Below, one piece after another: positions 42,634 to 53,000 of a stretch of DNA of 64,000 nt. Position 1 is the stretch's first letter. Each line of letters starts with the position of its first letter. The DNA is from Sulfitobacter alexandrii (lineage in GTDB: Bacteria > Pseudomonadota > Alphaproteobacteria > Rhodobacterales > Rhodobacteraceae), in NCBI RefSeq assembly GCF_001886735.1, contig NZ_CP018076.1, positions 1,116,001 to 1,180,000 on the forward strand. Direction: 5' to 3'. A program made the translations under genes and the position numbers. Below the pieces are notes generated by a model. It was not told the DNA's origin. It did not search any database and saw nothing but the letters and a program-made list of their open reading frames with translations.

Positions 42634-45600
42634 ATGAAGACGTCTCGCAACCGCACGCCGCTCGGCGAGGACATCGCAATTGTGGGCATGTCGGTGAACG
42701 TACCGGGTGCCGCCGGAGTGGATGCCTACTGGGCCAACCTGCGCGACGGGGTGGAAAGCATCCGCCGCCTGTCGGAACAGGATCTGCTCGACGCGGGCGA
42801 AAGCCCCGAGAACATCGCGCGCCGCAACTACGTGCCGGCGGCCGCGCCGATGGAGGGATTCGAGACCTTCGACCCCGAGTTCTTCGGGTTCTCCCCAAAA
42901 GACGCCGCCATTCTCGACCCGCAACACCGCAAGTTTCTCGAGGTCGCGTGGGAGGCGATGGAACAGGCGGGTCATCCGCCCGAGACGATCGCGGGCGACA
43001 TCGGTGTCTACGCGGGCTGCGGCATGGGCAGCTATTTCTATTTCAACATCTGCTCCAACCCCGATCTGGTGGACGACGTGGGCATGTTCCTGCTGCGTCA
43101 TACCGGCAACGACAAGGATTTCCTGTCGACGCGGGTCAGCCACGTGTTCGACCTCAAGGGACCGTCGATCAACCTGCAGACGGCCTGTTCCACGTCGCTG
43201 GTGGCGATCCACTATGCCGCGCAGGCGCTGCGCGCGGGCGAAGTGGACATGGCGCTGGCGGGCGGCGTCACGATCGAGCTGCCGCAGGGGCGGGGGTATC
43301 TGTTCAAGGAAAACGAGATCCTGTCGCCGGACGGGCATTGCCATGCCTTCGACCATCGCGCGCAGGGCACCGTCTTCGGCTCCGGCGCGGGCTGCGTGGC
43401 GCTGCGCAGGCTCAGCGATGCGGTGGCGGACGGCGATCACATCTGGGCGGTGATCAAGGGGTCGGCGGTGAACAACGACGGCGCGGCCAAGGCAGGGTAT
43501 CTCGCCCCGTCGGTGGACGGCCAGACGGCGGCCATCACGGCGGCGCTGGATGCGGCTGGCGTCGCGGCGCAGAGCATCGGCATGGTGGAATGTCACGGCA
43601 CCGGCACCTACCTCGGCGACCCGATCGAGGTCGCGGCCCTGACAGAGGCCTACCGGACCCGGACCGACGCCGCGGATTTCTGCCGCATCGGCTCGGTCAA
43701 GACCAACATCGGCCATCTGGACACGGCGGCGGGGGTCGCGGGCTTTGCCAAGGCCGCGCTGGCGCTGCACCACGGTCAGATCCCGCCATCGCTGGGATTC
43801 GAGGCTCCGAACCCGGCCATCCCCTTCGAAGGCAGCCCGTTCCGGGTGAACGACCGGCTGACCGACTGGCCGGGCGGCGAGACGCCGCGCCGCGCCGCGA
43901 TCAACGCGCTGGGCGTGGGCGGCACCAACGCCCATGCTATCATCGAGGAAGCGCCCGAGCGGGCCGCCTCGGATGACAGCGACTGGCCGTTTCATCCGCT
44001 CGTGATCTCGGGCCGCTCGCGCGCCGCGCTCGATGCCAATGCCGCCGCGCTGGCCGCGCATCTGCGCGCCCATCCCGAACAGCCGCTGGCCGACGTGGCG
44101 TTCACCCTCAAGGAAGGCCGCCGCGCCTTCGACAAGCGGCGGGTCGTCGTCGCGACCACCCACGCCGAGGCCGCCGATTTGCTGGAGGCGGGCGACTCCC
44201 GCCGCGTGTTCACCCACGACACCCTCGGTGACAGCCCCGAGGTGGTGTTCATGTTTCCCGGCGGGGGAGCGCAATACGCCGGGATGGCGCGCGACCTCTA
44301 CGAGACGGAGCCGGTCTTTGCCGACTGGATGGACCGGGGTCTGGCGCATCTTCAGCCGCAGCTCGACTACGATATTCGTGCGCTCTGGCTGCCCCGGCCC
44401 GCGGACCGCGCCGCGGCGGATCGCACCCTGAAGAAGCCCTCGGCGCAGCTGCCTCTGATCGCCATTACCGAATACGCGCTGGCGCAGCTCTGGATGTCCT
44501 GGGGCGTGCAGCCTGCGGCGATGGTGGGCCATTCGATGGGCGAGAACGTCGCCGCGTGCCTTGCCGGCGTGATGAGCTTTGAAAACCTGATCGACCTGGT
44601 GCTGCTGCGCGGGAGATTGTTCGACGAGGTGCCGGCGGGCGGCATGTTGTCGATCTCCGCCCGGCTGGAGGACATAGAACCGCTGCTGGGTGACGATCTC
44701 GACATCGCATCGGTCAACGCGGCCGAACTGATCGCGGTATCCGGGCCGCAGGCCGCGCTGGACGAGATGCAGGCACGCCTGACCAAGGCCGGGTTGGACC
44801 ATCAGCGCATCGCCATCGACATCGCCGCCCACAGCCGGATGCTGGAGGGGATCCTCGGCCGTTACCGCGACTTCCTTGCCGGTCTTGACCTGCGCGCGCC
44901 GCAGATGCCCTTTGCCTCCAACCGGTCGGGTGAGATGATCACGGCCGCACAGGCCACGGACCCCGATTACTGGGTCGCGCAACTGCGCAACACCGTCAAT
45001 TTCGCCGACTGCATCACCACGCTAAGCGCGGCGCGCAAGCGCGTGTTCCTTGAGGTCGGGCCGGGCAAGGCGCTGTCCTCGCTGGCGCAGATGCACCCGT
45101 CGGTGGCGACGGGACAGGTCCTGTCCTCGCTTCGTCATCCGGAGCAGGACCTGCCCGACGATCTCTACTTCATCACCGTTTTCGCGCGGCTCTGGGCCTG
45201 CGGCGTCTGGGCCGACTGGTCGCAGATCTGGGGCGAGGCGCGGCGCAACCGCGTGCTGCTGCCGACCTACCGCTTCCAGCGGGCCAGCTATTTCATCGCG
45301 CCCGGTGTGGCCGCGCAAGCGCTCCCGCAGCCCGCCCTGACACGGTCCGACGACATCTCGGACTGGGGCGCGGTTCCTGCGTGGAAACCCGCTTTCGCCG
45401 ACGTGGACCTCGATGTGCTTGCCGATCTCGGCGCGCAACCGCTGACATGGCTTGTCTTCGAGGATGACGCGGGCCTGTCCGCGCCCGTCATCCACCGCCT
45501 GCGCGAGGCGGGCCACCGGGTCGTGACGGTGCGCGCGGGTGACGCGTTTTCCCGCGTGGCCGAAGACGGTTTCACGCTGGCAGCGGAACAGGGCAGGGCG

Positions 45601-48600
45601 GGCTATGACCAACTGATCGCGGCACTGCGCGAAGGCGCGCTGATACCGGACCGGATCGCACATTTCTGGCTGACCGACGACGCGGTCGCGCCGCGGCCCG
45701 GTTCCTCCGTCTTCGATCGCAACATCGAACAGGGGTTCTGGAGCCTCACGTGGCTGGGGCAGGCGCTGACCGAAGCGGGCATCGACGGCACGCTCCAGCT
45801 GATCGTGTTCACGAGCGGCGCGGCACAGGTCGGGACCGAGGCGCTTCCGCATCCCGAAAAGGCGCTGGTCACCGGGCCGGTGGGGGTCATCCCCCGCGAA
45901 TTGGCCGAGGTGACGGCAACGCAGGTTGACCTGCCCCACAGTGCCCCCGTCACGGCGCGTCGCGGCTGGTTCGACCGGTCGGAAACCGCCCCGGCGCGGG
46001 CCGACCTGACCGACCGGCTGATCGAGGAACTGATGTCGGCAGCGGGGTCGCGCATCGTGGCCTACCGCGGGGAAAAGCGGTACGAGATGGGGTACAAACC
46101 CCTGCCGCTGACCGAGGCCGAAGGTGCTGATTTCCGCGACGGCGGCACCTACCTCGTCACCGGCGGCTTTGGCGGGATCGGCCAGACCCTCGCCGCCGAC
46201 ATCCTCGCGCGGCACCGGGCGACCGTGATCCTTCTGTCGCGAGAGGCGTTGCCACCCCGTGCGACGTGGCAGGACCATATCGCGCGGCACGGTACCGCTG
46301 ATCGCACCGCCCGCCGGATGCAATCCGTCATGCGGCTCGAGGAAATCGCCCGCGCGCGCGGCGGGCAGATCGAAGTGGCGGGAGGCGACGTGGCCAACCT
46401 CGCGCAGATGCGCAGGGTGCTCGACGACGTGGCGGCGCGTCACGGCGGCCTGACCGGAGTGATCCATGCCGCCGGTGTGCTGGACGATGCGCCGATGCTG
46501 GGCAAGGACGACGCCCAGATGGATGCCGTGCTCACGCCCAAGGTACAGGGCCTGCGGGTGCTCGACCAGCTGCTGCCGGACGGGACGCTCGAACTGCTGG
46601 TTCTGTTCTCCTCCACGTCGACGGCGACGCGCGCGGCGGGGCAGGTGGATTATGTCGCCGCGAACGCATGGCTCAATGCCTTTGCCGCCGCGCGGCGGGG
46701 CGGCAGGACGCGGGTGGTCGCGGTGAACTGGGGCGTCTGGGCCGACGTCGGCATGGCCGCGAACGCGCTGCCGGGCACGGCCAGTGACGTGCTGCCGGCG
46801 CGGCCGCTGGACGCGGCGCTGCTGCGATCCGCGGGATCCGACACACGGGGCGACACGGTGCTGACCGCGCCGCTCGATACCGGGCACTGGGTACTGGACC
46901 AGCACCGGACGTCGGAAGGGCAGGCGATCCTGCCGGGCACCGGCTATGTCGAGTTGCTGGCCGAAGCGGCGGCGACACAGGGAATGGATTCCTTCGATAT
47001 CGAGGATCTCTACTTTCTCCGCGCCATGCCGGTGGCCGAGGATACCCCGAGGCAGATGCAGATTGCCCTGTCGCCCCGCGATCGGGGGGTCGCCGTCGAA
47101 CTGCGCAGCGATTGCGTCTTCTCGGGCAAGCCGGGGTGGCAGCTTCATGCGCAGGCGGTACTGGCCCCGCTGGCCGAAGCGCGACCCGTCGCGCTGGACC
47201 TCGACGCGATCGCGGCGCGCTGCCCGGACGTGGCGCAGGGCGGAGAGACACGCCTGACCTCGCCGCAGGAGGCGCATCTGTCCTTCGGACCGCGCTGGCA
47301 CGTCCTGCGTCACACGGCATTGGGCGCAGCCGAGGGGCTCGCCACGTTGTCCCTGCCGGAAGAGGCCCGGGGCGACCTCGAAAACGGCTACCTCCTGCAT
47401 CCGGGTCTGATGGACCTCGCGACCGGCTGGGCCATCTCGCTGGTGCCGGGATACGCGGCGGCGCACCTGTGGGTGCCGGTGTCCTACGGCCTGATCCGGG
47501 TGCACGGCCCGCTTCCGGCCGAGATCTGGTCGCATGTGCGTCTGGCGGCCGGCCATGCCGCCGATGGGTTCGCCCGTTTCGACGTGACGGTGACCGATCC
47601 AGCCGGCACCGTGCTGGTGGAGGTGCGCGATTTCGAGATGAAGCGCCTCGAGGGTGGGTTCGCAACCCCGCCTCTGACAGCCGGCGAAGTCCGGCTGGAG
47701 GACGAAGCGGAGCGGGATGCGCCCATGTCCGCCGCCGAGGAACGGCTGGCCTACCTCGTGTCGCAGGGCATCCGCGCGGCGGAAGGCCCCGAGGCACTGC
47801 GCCGGGCCCTCTCGCTCAGGCGGCCGCAGGTCATGGTCTCGTCCCTGCCGCTGGACGCCCTGATCGCGCAGGCCGACCAACCCGTGAAGGCGCCGCTCAA
47901 AAGCGGGCAGAGCTTCGAGCGCCCGGACCTCGACGGCAGCTATGTCGCCCCCCGCAACGGGATCGAGGAACGCCTTGCCGAAATGTGGGAGGGTCTGCTC
48001 GGCGTCAGCCCCGTCGGGGTCGAGGACAGCTTCTTCGATCTTGGCGGCCACTCGTTGATCGCGGTGCGCCTGTTTGCCAGCGTCAAGCGCGAGTTCAAGG
48101 TCGAATTCCCCATTTCAGTGCTGTTCGAAGCGCCCACGATCGGGAAATGCGCGGCGCTGATCGCGGCGGAAACCGGAAGCGCCGGCACCTTGGCGAAAGA
48201 CGGGGCGGCGGCGCCCGCGCCCGAGAAGTTCGAGTTCCTGGTCCCGCTGAACCAGAGTGCCCACAAGCAGGCCGCGCCCCTTTACGTGGTCGCGGGCATG
48301 TTCGGAAACGTCCTGAACCTGCGCCACCTCGCGCTGCCGTTCACCGCCGAACGCCGTGTGATCGGGGTTCAGGCGCGCGGGCTGATCGGGGACACGCCGC
48401 CGCATCTCACGATCGAGGAGGCGGCAGCCGATTACCTGCGGGAGATCAAGCGTCTGCAACCGGAGGGGCCCTATATTCTCGCCGGGTATTCCGGTGGCGG
48501 CATCACCGCCTACGAAATGGCGCAGCAATTGCGCGCCGCGGGTGACGACGTGGCGGTGCTGGCCATGCTCGACACGCCGCTGCCGGTACGCCCGTCCCTG

Positions 48601-49083
48601 TCGCGGCCCGACAAGGCGCTGATCAAGCTGGCCGAACTTCGGCGCAAGGGGCCCGCCTACCTGGCCGAATGGGCGCGCAACCGCTGGTCTTGGGAAATCG
48701 AGAAACGCCGCGGCCTGCATCAGCCGGGGCAGGACGCGCCGGGGGCGGAGTTCAACAATCACAAGATCCAGGCGGCGTTTCTCGGCGCGGTGGCGCAGTA
48801 CCGCACGCCCGCATGGGACGGTCCGATGACATTGTTCCGGCCTCCGATGGACCTGCATTGGCAGGTGACCGGCGGCAACTGGGTGTCGGCGGAGCGTGAA
48901 TACGTGTTCGAGGACAACGACTGGCGCAAGTTTGCCCCCAACATGGAGGTCGTGGAAGTGCCGGGCGATCACGTGAGCATGGTCTTGGCGCCCAACGTGA
49001 CGGTCCTGGCGCAAGAGTTGCGCGAGGTGATCGCGGCAGCGTTGCTGCGGGATGACGACGTGCGGGCGACGGCGGCGGAATGA
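42634..49083 (+). CDS. type I polyketide synthase, KS-AT-KR-DH-ACP-TE
   Basis: 2149 residues. Ketosynthase at about 12-440 has Cys185 (ACSTS), His321 and His361. Acyltransferase at about 535-840 has GHSMGE with Ser634. A linker with a pseudo-ketoreductase half follows, then ketoreductase at about 1165-1380 (TGGFGGIG, Tyr1340, LDD type-B motif). A dehydratase-like domain at about 1400-1660 has His1424 and HPGLMD. The carrier protein has Ser1807 (LGGHSL), and the thioesterase at about 1860-2130 has Ser1953 (GYSGGG) and His2113. Ketoreductase precedes dehydratase, opposite to the usual order. ATG at 42634 is preferred to TTG at 42628. Its stop overlaps the next gene. Confidence 0.92.
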   Translation: MKTSRNRTPLGEDIAIVGMSVNVPGAAGVDAYWANLRDGVESIRRLSEQDLLDAGESPENIARRNYVPAAAPMEGFETFDPEFFGFSPKDAAILDPQHRKFLEVAWEAMEQAGHPPETIAGDIGVYAGCGMGSYFYFNICSNPDLVDDVGMFLLRHTGNDKDFLSTRVSHVFDLKGPSINLQTACSTSLVAIHYAAQALRAGEVDMALAGGVTIELPQGRGYLFKENEILSPDGHCHAFDHRAQGTVFGSGAGCVALRRLSDAVADGDHIWAVIKGSAVNNDGAAKAGYLAPSVDGQTAAITAALDAAGVAAQSIGMVECHGTGTYLGDPIEVAALTEAYRTRTDAADFCRIGSVKTNIGHLDTAAGVAGFAKAALALHHGQIPPSLGFEAPNPAIPFEGSPFRVNDRLTDWPGGETPRRAAINALGVGGTNAHAIIEEAPERAASDDSDWPFHPLVISGRSRAALDANAAALAAHLRAHPEQPLADVAFTLKEGRRAFDKRRVVVATTHAEAADLLEAGDSRRVFTHDTLGDSPEVVFMFPGGGAQYAGMARDLYETEPVFADWMDRGLAHLQPQLDYDIRALWLPRPADRAAADRTLKKPSAQLPLIAITEYALAQLWMSWGVQPAAMVGHSMGENVAACLAGVMSFENLIDLVLLRGRLFDEVPAGGMLSISARLEDIEPLLGDDLDIASVNAAELIAVSGPQAALDEMQARLTKAGLDHQRIAIDIAAHSRMLEGILGRYRDFLAGLDLRAPQMPFASNRSGEMITAAQATDPDYWVAQLRNTVNFADCITTLSAARKRVFLEVGPGKALSSLAQMHPSVATGQVLSSLRHPEQDLPDDLYFITVFARLWACGVWADWSQIWGEARRNRVLLPTYRFQRASYFIAPGVAAQALPQPALTRSDDISDWGAVPAWKPAFADVDLDVLADLGAQPLTWLVFEDDAGLSAPVIHRLREAGHRVVTVRAGDAFSRVAEDGFTLAAEQGRAGYDQLIAALREGALIPDRIAHFWLTDDAVAPRPGSSVFDRNIEQGFWSLTWLGQALTEAGIDGTLQLIVFTSGAAQVGTEALPHPEKALVTGPVGVIPRELAEVTATQVDLPHSAPVTARRGWFDRSETAPARADLTDRLIEELMSAAGSRIVAYRGEKRYEMGYKPLPLTEAEGADFRDGGTYLVTGGFGGIGQTLAADILARHRATVILLSREALPPRATWQDHIARHGTADRTARRMQSVMRLEEIARARGGQIEVAGGDVANLAQMRRVLDDVAARHGGLTGVIHAAGVLDDAPMLGKDDAQMDAVLTPKVQGLRVLDQLLPDGTLELLVLFSSTSTATRAAGQVDYVAANAWLNAFAAARRGGRTRVVAVNWGVWADVGMAANALPGTASDVLPARPLDAALLRSAGSDTRGDTVLTAPLDTGHWVLDQHRTSEGQAILPGTGYVELLAEAAATQGMDSFDIEDLYFLRAMPVAEDTPRQMQIALSPRDRGVAVELRSDCVFSGKPGWQLHAQAVLAPLAEARPVALDLDAIAARCPDVAQGGETRLTSPQEAHLSFGPRWHVLRHTALGAAEGLATLSLPEEARGDLENGYLLHPGLMDLATGWAISLVPGYAAAHLWVPVSYGLIRVHGPLPAEIWSHVRLAAGHAADGFARFDVTVTDPAGTVLVEVRDFEMKRLEGGFATPPLTAGEVRLEDEAERDAPMSAAEERLAYLVSQGIRAAEGPEALRRALSLRRPQVMVSSLPLDALIAQADQPVKAPLKSGQSFERPDLDGSYVAPRNGIEERLAEMWEGLLGVSPVGVEDSFFDLGGHSLIAVRLFASVKREFKVEFPISVLFEAPTIGKCAALIAAETGSAGTLAKDGAAAPAPEKFEFLVPLNQSAHKQAAPLYVVAGMFGNVLNLRHLALPFTAERRVIGVQARGLIGDTPPHLTIEEAAADYLREIKRLQPEGPYILAGYSGGGITAYEMAQQLRAAGDDVAVLAMLDTPLPVRPSLSRPDKALIKLAELRRKGPAYLAEWARNRWSWEIEKRRGLHQPGQDAPGAEFNNHKIQAAFLGAVAQYRTPAWDGPMTLFRPPMDLHWQVTGGNWVSAEREYVFEDNDWRKFAPNMEVVEVPGDHVSMVLAPNVTVLAQELREVIAAALLRDDDVRATAAE

Positions 49084-50075
49084 TGGCAGATCCCCGCGTT
49101 CTTGTCGTGCTGCTGAACTACCGCACGCCGCAGATGACCTTGCGGGCGGCACAGTCGGCGCTGGCCGACATGCCGGCGGAGGCCGAACTTGTCATCGTCG
49201 ACAACGCGTCCGGCGACGGGTCGATGGTCATCTTCGAACGCGCCGCGTCGGAGTGGAACCTCGGGGCGCGCCTGCGCCTCGTCCAGTCAGACCGGAACGG
49301 CGGTTTCGGGGCGGGCTGCAACATCGGGCTGGCGCAGCGGATGTCGGACGGCAGCGCGCCCGACTTCTATTACCTGCTCAATTCCGACGCCTTTCCGGAC
49401 CCCGGCTGCATCCGCACGCTGCTCGACCACCTCGGGCGTCATCCCGAAGCCGGCTTTGCCGCCAGCCACGTGCGCGGCGAGGACGGCGTGCCGCATACAA
49501 CCGCTTTCCGCTTTCCGTCGATCGCGGGCGAGTTCGAGGGGGCGATGCGGCTCGGCCCCGTGTCGCGCCTGCTGCGCCACGCCATCGTCGCGCCACCGCT
49601 GCCGACCGGGCCGACGCAGGTGGACTGGGTCGCGGGGGCCAGCGTGATGATCCGCGCCGCAACGCTGGACGAGATCGGCACATTCGACGAGACCTTCTTT
49701 CTCTATTTCGAGGAAACGGATCTGATGAAGCGGGCGGCGCGCGCGGGCTGGACCTGCTGGTACGTGCCCGAGGCAAGGGTGGTGCACATCGGGTCGGTCT
49801 CGACCGGGATGAAGGAATGGCAGCGCATGCCCGCGTACTGGTTCGCATCGCGGCGTCACTACTTCGTCAAGACACACGGGCGGGCCTATGCCGCCGCCGC
49901 CTGGGCCGCTCGGCTCGGCGGGTCGGCCCTGCACGCGCTGCGCTGCGCGCTGACCGGCCGCAGACCGCAGGACCCGGCCCATTTCACCCGCGATCTGGCG
50001 CGCCACGGTCTTGGGCTGCGGCCGGGCATCGCCGGCGCCCCGCCCCGTGGCACCGCAACGGAGGACAGACCATGA
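49080..50075 (+). CDS. family 2 glycosyltransferase (rhamnosyltransferase-like) within the PKS operon
   Basis: 331 residues. VLVVLLNYRTPQMTLRAAQS, IVDNASGDGS, NGGFGAGCNIG, YLLNSDAF and WVAGASVMIR followed by FFLYFEETDL are the features of GT2 rhamnosyltransferase-like enzymes. It overlaps the PKS by four bases (ATGA) and the NRPS by four bases, so it is translated as part of the biosynthetic operon. This makes glycosylation of the product, or attachment to a glycan, likely. Confidence 0.9.
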   Translation: MMADPRVLVVLLNYRTPQMTLRAAQSALADMPAEAELVIVDNASGDGSMVIFERAASEWNLGARLRLVQSDRNGGFGAGCNIGLAQRMSDGSAPDFYYLLNSDAFPDPGCIRTLLDHLGRHPEAGFAASHVRGEDGVPHTTAFRFPSIAGEFEGAMRLGPVSRLLRHAIVAPPLPTGPTQVDWVAGASVMIRAATLDEIGTFDETFFLYFEETDLMKRAARAGWTCWYVPEARVVHIGSVSTGMKEWQRMPAYWFASRRHYFVKTHGRAYAAAAWAARLGGSALHALRCALTGRRPQDPAHFTRDLARHGLGLRPGIAGAPPRGTATEDRP

Positions 50076-53000
50076 CCGCCACTTTCCAGCCCGCCGGTTT
50101 CAGCGCCATCGTGATCGGCGACGAAAGCCTCACCATCGCCTGCGGAGACATGATCCTCGCCGGCGGACACCGTGTCGTCGCCGTGGTCACGCGGGACACC
50201 ACGGTGCGGGGCTGGGCCGAGGGCCACGGCATCGCCACGTTCGACGCCCCGCGCGACCTGCTGGGGGCGGAGGTGCGCGCGGACTGGCTGCTCAGCATCG
50301 CGAACCTGCGGATGATCCCGCAGGATGTGCTCGCTCTGCCTGCCAAGGGAGCCATCAATTTTCACGACGGCCCGCTGCCCGCCTATGCCGGCCTGAACAC
50401 GCCCGCCTGGGCGATCATCAACGGCGAGACGCGGCACGGCGTGTCCTGGCACGTGATCGAAGGCGGCGTGGATGAAGGCGACCTGCTGGCGCGAAAGCGC
50501 GTGGACATCGCCCCGGATGACACGGCATTCAGCCTGAATTCCAAGTGTTATGCCGCCGGTATGGAGAGTTTCGGCACGGTGCTGTCGCAGCTCGAGGCGG
50601 GCACGCTCGACCGCAAGCCGCAGGACCTGAGCCAACGCAGCTATTTCGCACGTGACGACAGACCGGCCGGTCAGGGCGTGCTGGATTTCGCGCGCCCCGC
50701 ACGGGAACTGTCGGCGTTGGTGCGCGGTCTCGACTTCGGTGAGTACTGGAATCCCCTCGGTCTGCCGAAGCTGGCACTGGCCGAGCGGGTTGTCGTGATC
50801 GGCGGTCTCGACCTGACCCGGCAGAGCGCCGCGCCCGGCACGGTGATCGAGGTCAGCCGCAGTTCCGTGACCGTGGGCACGGCGACACAGGCTGTCCGCC
50901 TGAGCGATCCGGTCGATTTCAGTGGTGCGCCGGTCGACCTGACCCGCTGGCTGGAGGTGGGGGACGTTCTGGCGGCTCCCAGCCTTACCGATATGCCCGT
51001 CGATGGCGAAGCGCACTGGCGCGGTCTGCTGGCGTCATACGAACCCGGGAAGCTGCTGCTGGCCGGTGCAGGGTCGGAGGCGCCGGATATCGCGACGATC
51101 CCGCTGGAGACCGGGACCCTCGAACAGGGCCAGATCGCTGTCGCTGCCGCGCTGGTCGCGCTGCGGTCGGCGGGGCAGGACGCCGCCCTGCTGGCGCTGC
51201 CCGCGGGCGGACAGGGTCCGCTTGCCGCCCCGTGGCTTCCCCTCGCGGTGGCGGCAGAGAACGACACGCGGCCCCAAGACGTGGCGGCCGCGGTTGCCGC
51301 GGGTCTTGACCGCGCCAGCAAGAGCGGGGGACGGGCCGCCGATCTCGGCCTGCGCGATCCCCGGATCGACCCCAGCGCCATGCCCGATGTGGGCCTGACA
51401 GAGGCGGACGGGCTGGTCCCGGGCACGGCTGCGACCGTCTCTCTCTCGGGGCGGCTTTTCTACGATGCCGCGCGGATGGACGCGGAAGCGGCCGGGTTGC
51501 TGGCCGCCCGTCTGAACGCGGCCTTCGCGGCACTGCCTTCGGCGGACACCTGCGGCGCGGTGTGGGCCTTGCCGGAAGACGAACGGCGACGGATGCTGGT
51601 CGAGTGGAACGCCACGGACCGGCCCTACGATGCCGTGACGATCCACGCGGCCTTCGAAGCGCAGGTAGCGCGCACGCCGGACGCGGCGGCACTGGTGTTC
51701 GAGGACGAAATCTTCAGCTATCGCGCCCTGAACGCCGCCGCGAACCGGCTGGCGCACCGGCTGCGTGCAGAGGGGGCAGAGCCGGGCATGCCGATCGGGC
51801 TTTACTGCACGCGCAGTCCTGACCTGCTGATCGGCGCGCTTGCGATTCTCAAGGCCGGCGGCGCCTATGTCCCGCTCGACCCGGCGTACCCGGCGGACCG
51901 GATCGCCCACTACATCGCCGACAGCGCCGCGCCATTGATCGTCGCGCAGTCGAAGATCGCGGCGCAACTGCCTGACAACGCGGCGAAAGTCGTCATGGTG
52001 GACGCGGATCACGGCGCGGAGAGCGACAGCGATCCCGACCCTGTCGCGCGCCCCGACGATCTTGCCTACCTGATCTATACCTCCGGTTCCACGGGAACCC
52101 CGAAGGGGGTGATGGTGACGCACGGCAATGTCGCCAATTTCTTTGCCGGAATGGACGACCGGATCGACCACGACGAAGGCTCGGTCTGGCTTGCGGTCAC
52201 ATCGCTGTCCTTCGACATCTCCGTGCTGGAGCTGTTCTGGACGATTTCGCGCGGGATCAAGCTGGTGCTGACGGGCGACGAAAGCCGCACCTTGGTGTCG
52301 AACGGCCCGCTTGCGTCGTCAGGGCGGGGCATCGACTTCAACATCTTTTACTGGGGCAACGACGATGGCGTCGGTCCGGCCAAGTACGAGCTGCTGCTGG
52401 AAGGTGCGAAATTCGCCGATGCGCACGGTTTCAACGCGGTCTGGACTCCCGAGCGTCATTTCCACGCCTTCGGCGGCCCCTATCCGAACCCCTCCGTCAC
52501 CGGTGCCGCGGTCGCCGCCGTGACATCGAATCTGGCGATCCGGGCCGGGTCCTGCGTCGCGCCGCTACACCATCCCGCGCGCATCGCCGAGGAATGGGCG
52601 GTGATCGACAACCTGACCAACGGGCGCGTCGGGCTGGCCATCGCGAGCGGCTGGCAACCCGATGATTTCGTGCTGCGGCCCGAGAACACGCCGCCGGACA
52701 ACAAACCGGCGATGTACACGTCCATCGACCAGTTGCGCCGGCTCTGGTCGGGCGAGGCCGTCGCGTTCAACAAGAAGGATGGCACCCACCACGCGGTCGT
52801 CACGCAGCCGCGGCCCGTGTCGAAAACCTTGCCCATCTGGGTCACCACGGCGGGAAATCCGCAGACCTGGAAGGAAGCGGGCGAGATCGGCGCAAACGTG
52901 CTGACCCATCTTCTGGGCCAGTCGATCAACGAGGTCGCGGACAAGATCGGCATCTATCACGCCGCACTGCGCGAAGCGGGCCACGACCCGGCCGATTTCA

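Noticed and set aside
42127..44982. A 951-codon minus-strand open frame across the polymerase gene end and PKS start
   Set aside because: It spans two well-supported plus-strand genes and the gap between them and has low-complexity Arg/His/Gly-rich sequence, typical of a shadow frame.
45022..48051. A 1009-codon open frame on the minus strand inside the PKS
   Set aside because: It mirrors the PKS coding strand and shows no family motifs; high GC content leaves long antisense frames open.
51050..51590. An active condensation domain in the NRPS
   Set aside because: The HHxxxDG motif and the N-terminal half are absent; only a C-terminal-like remnant is visible.
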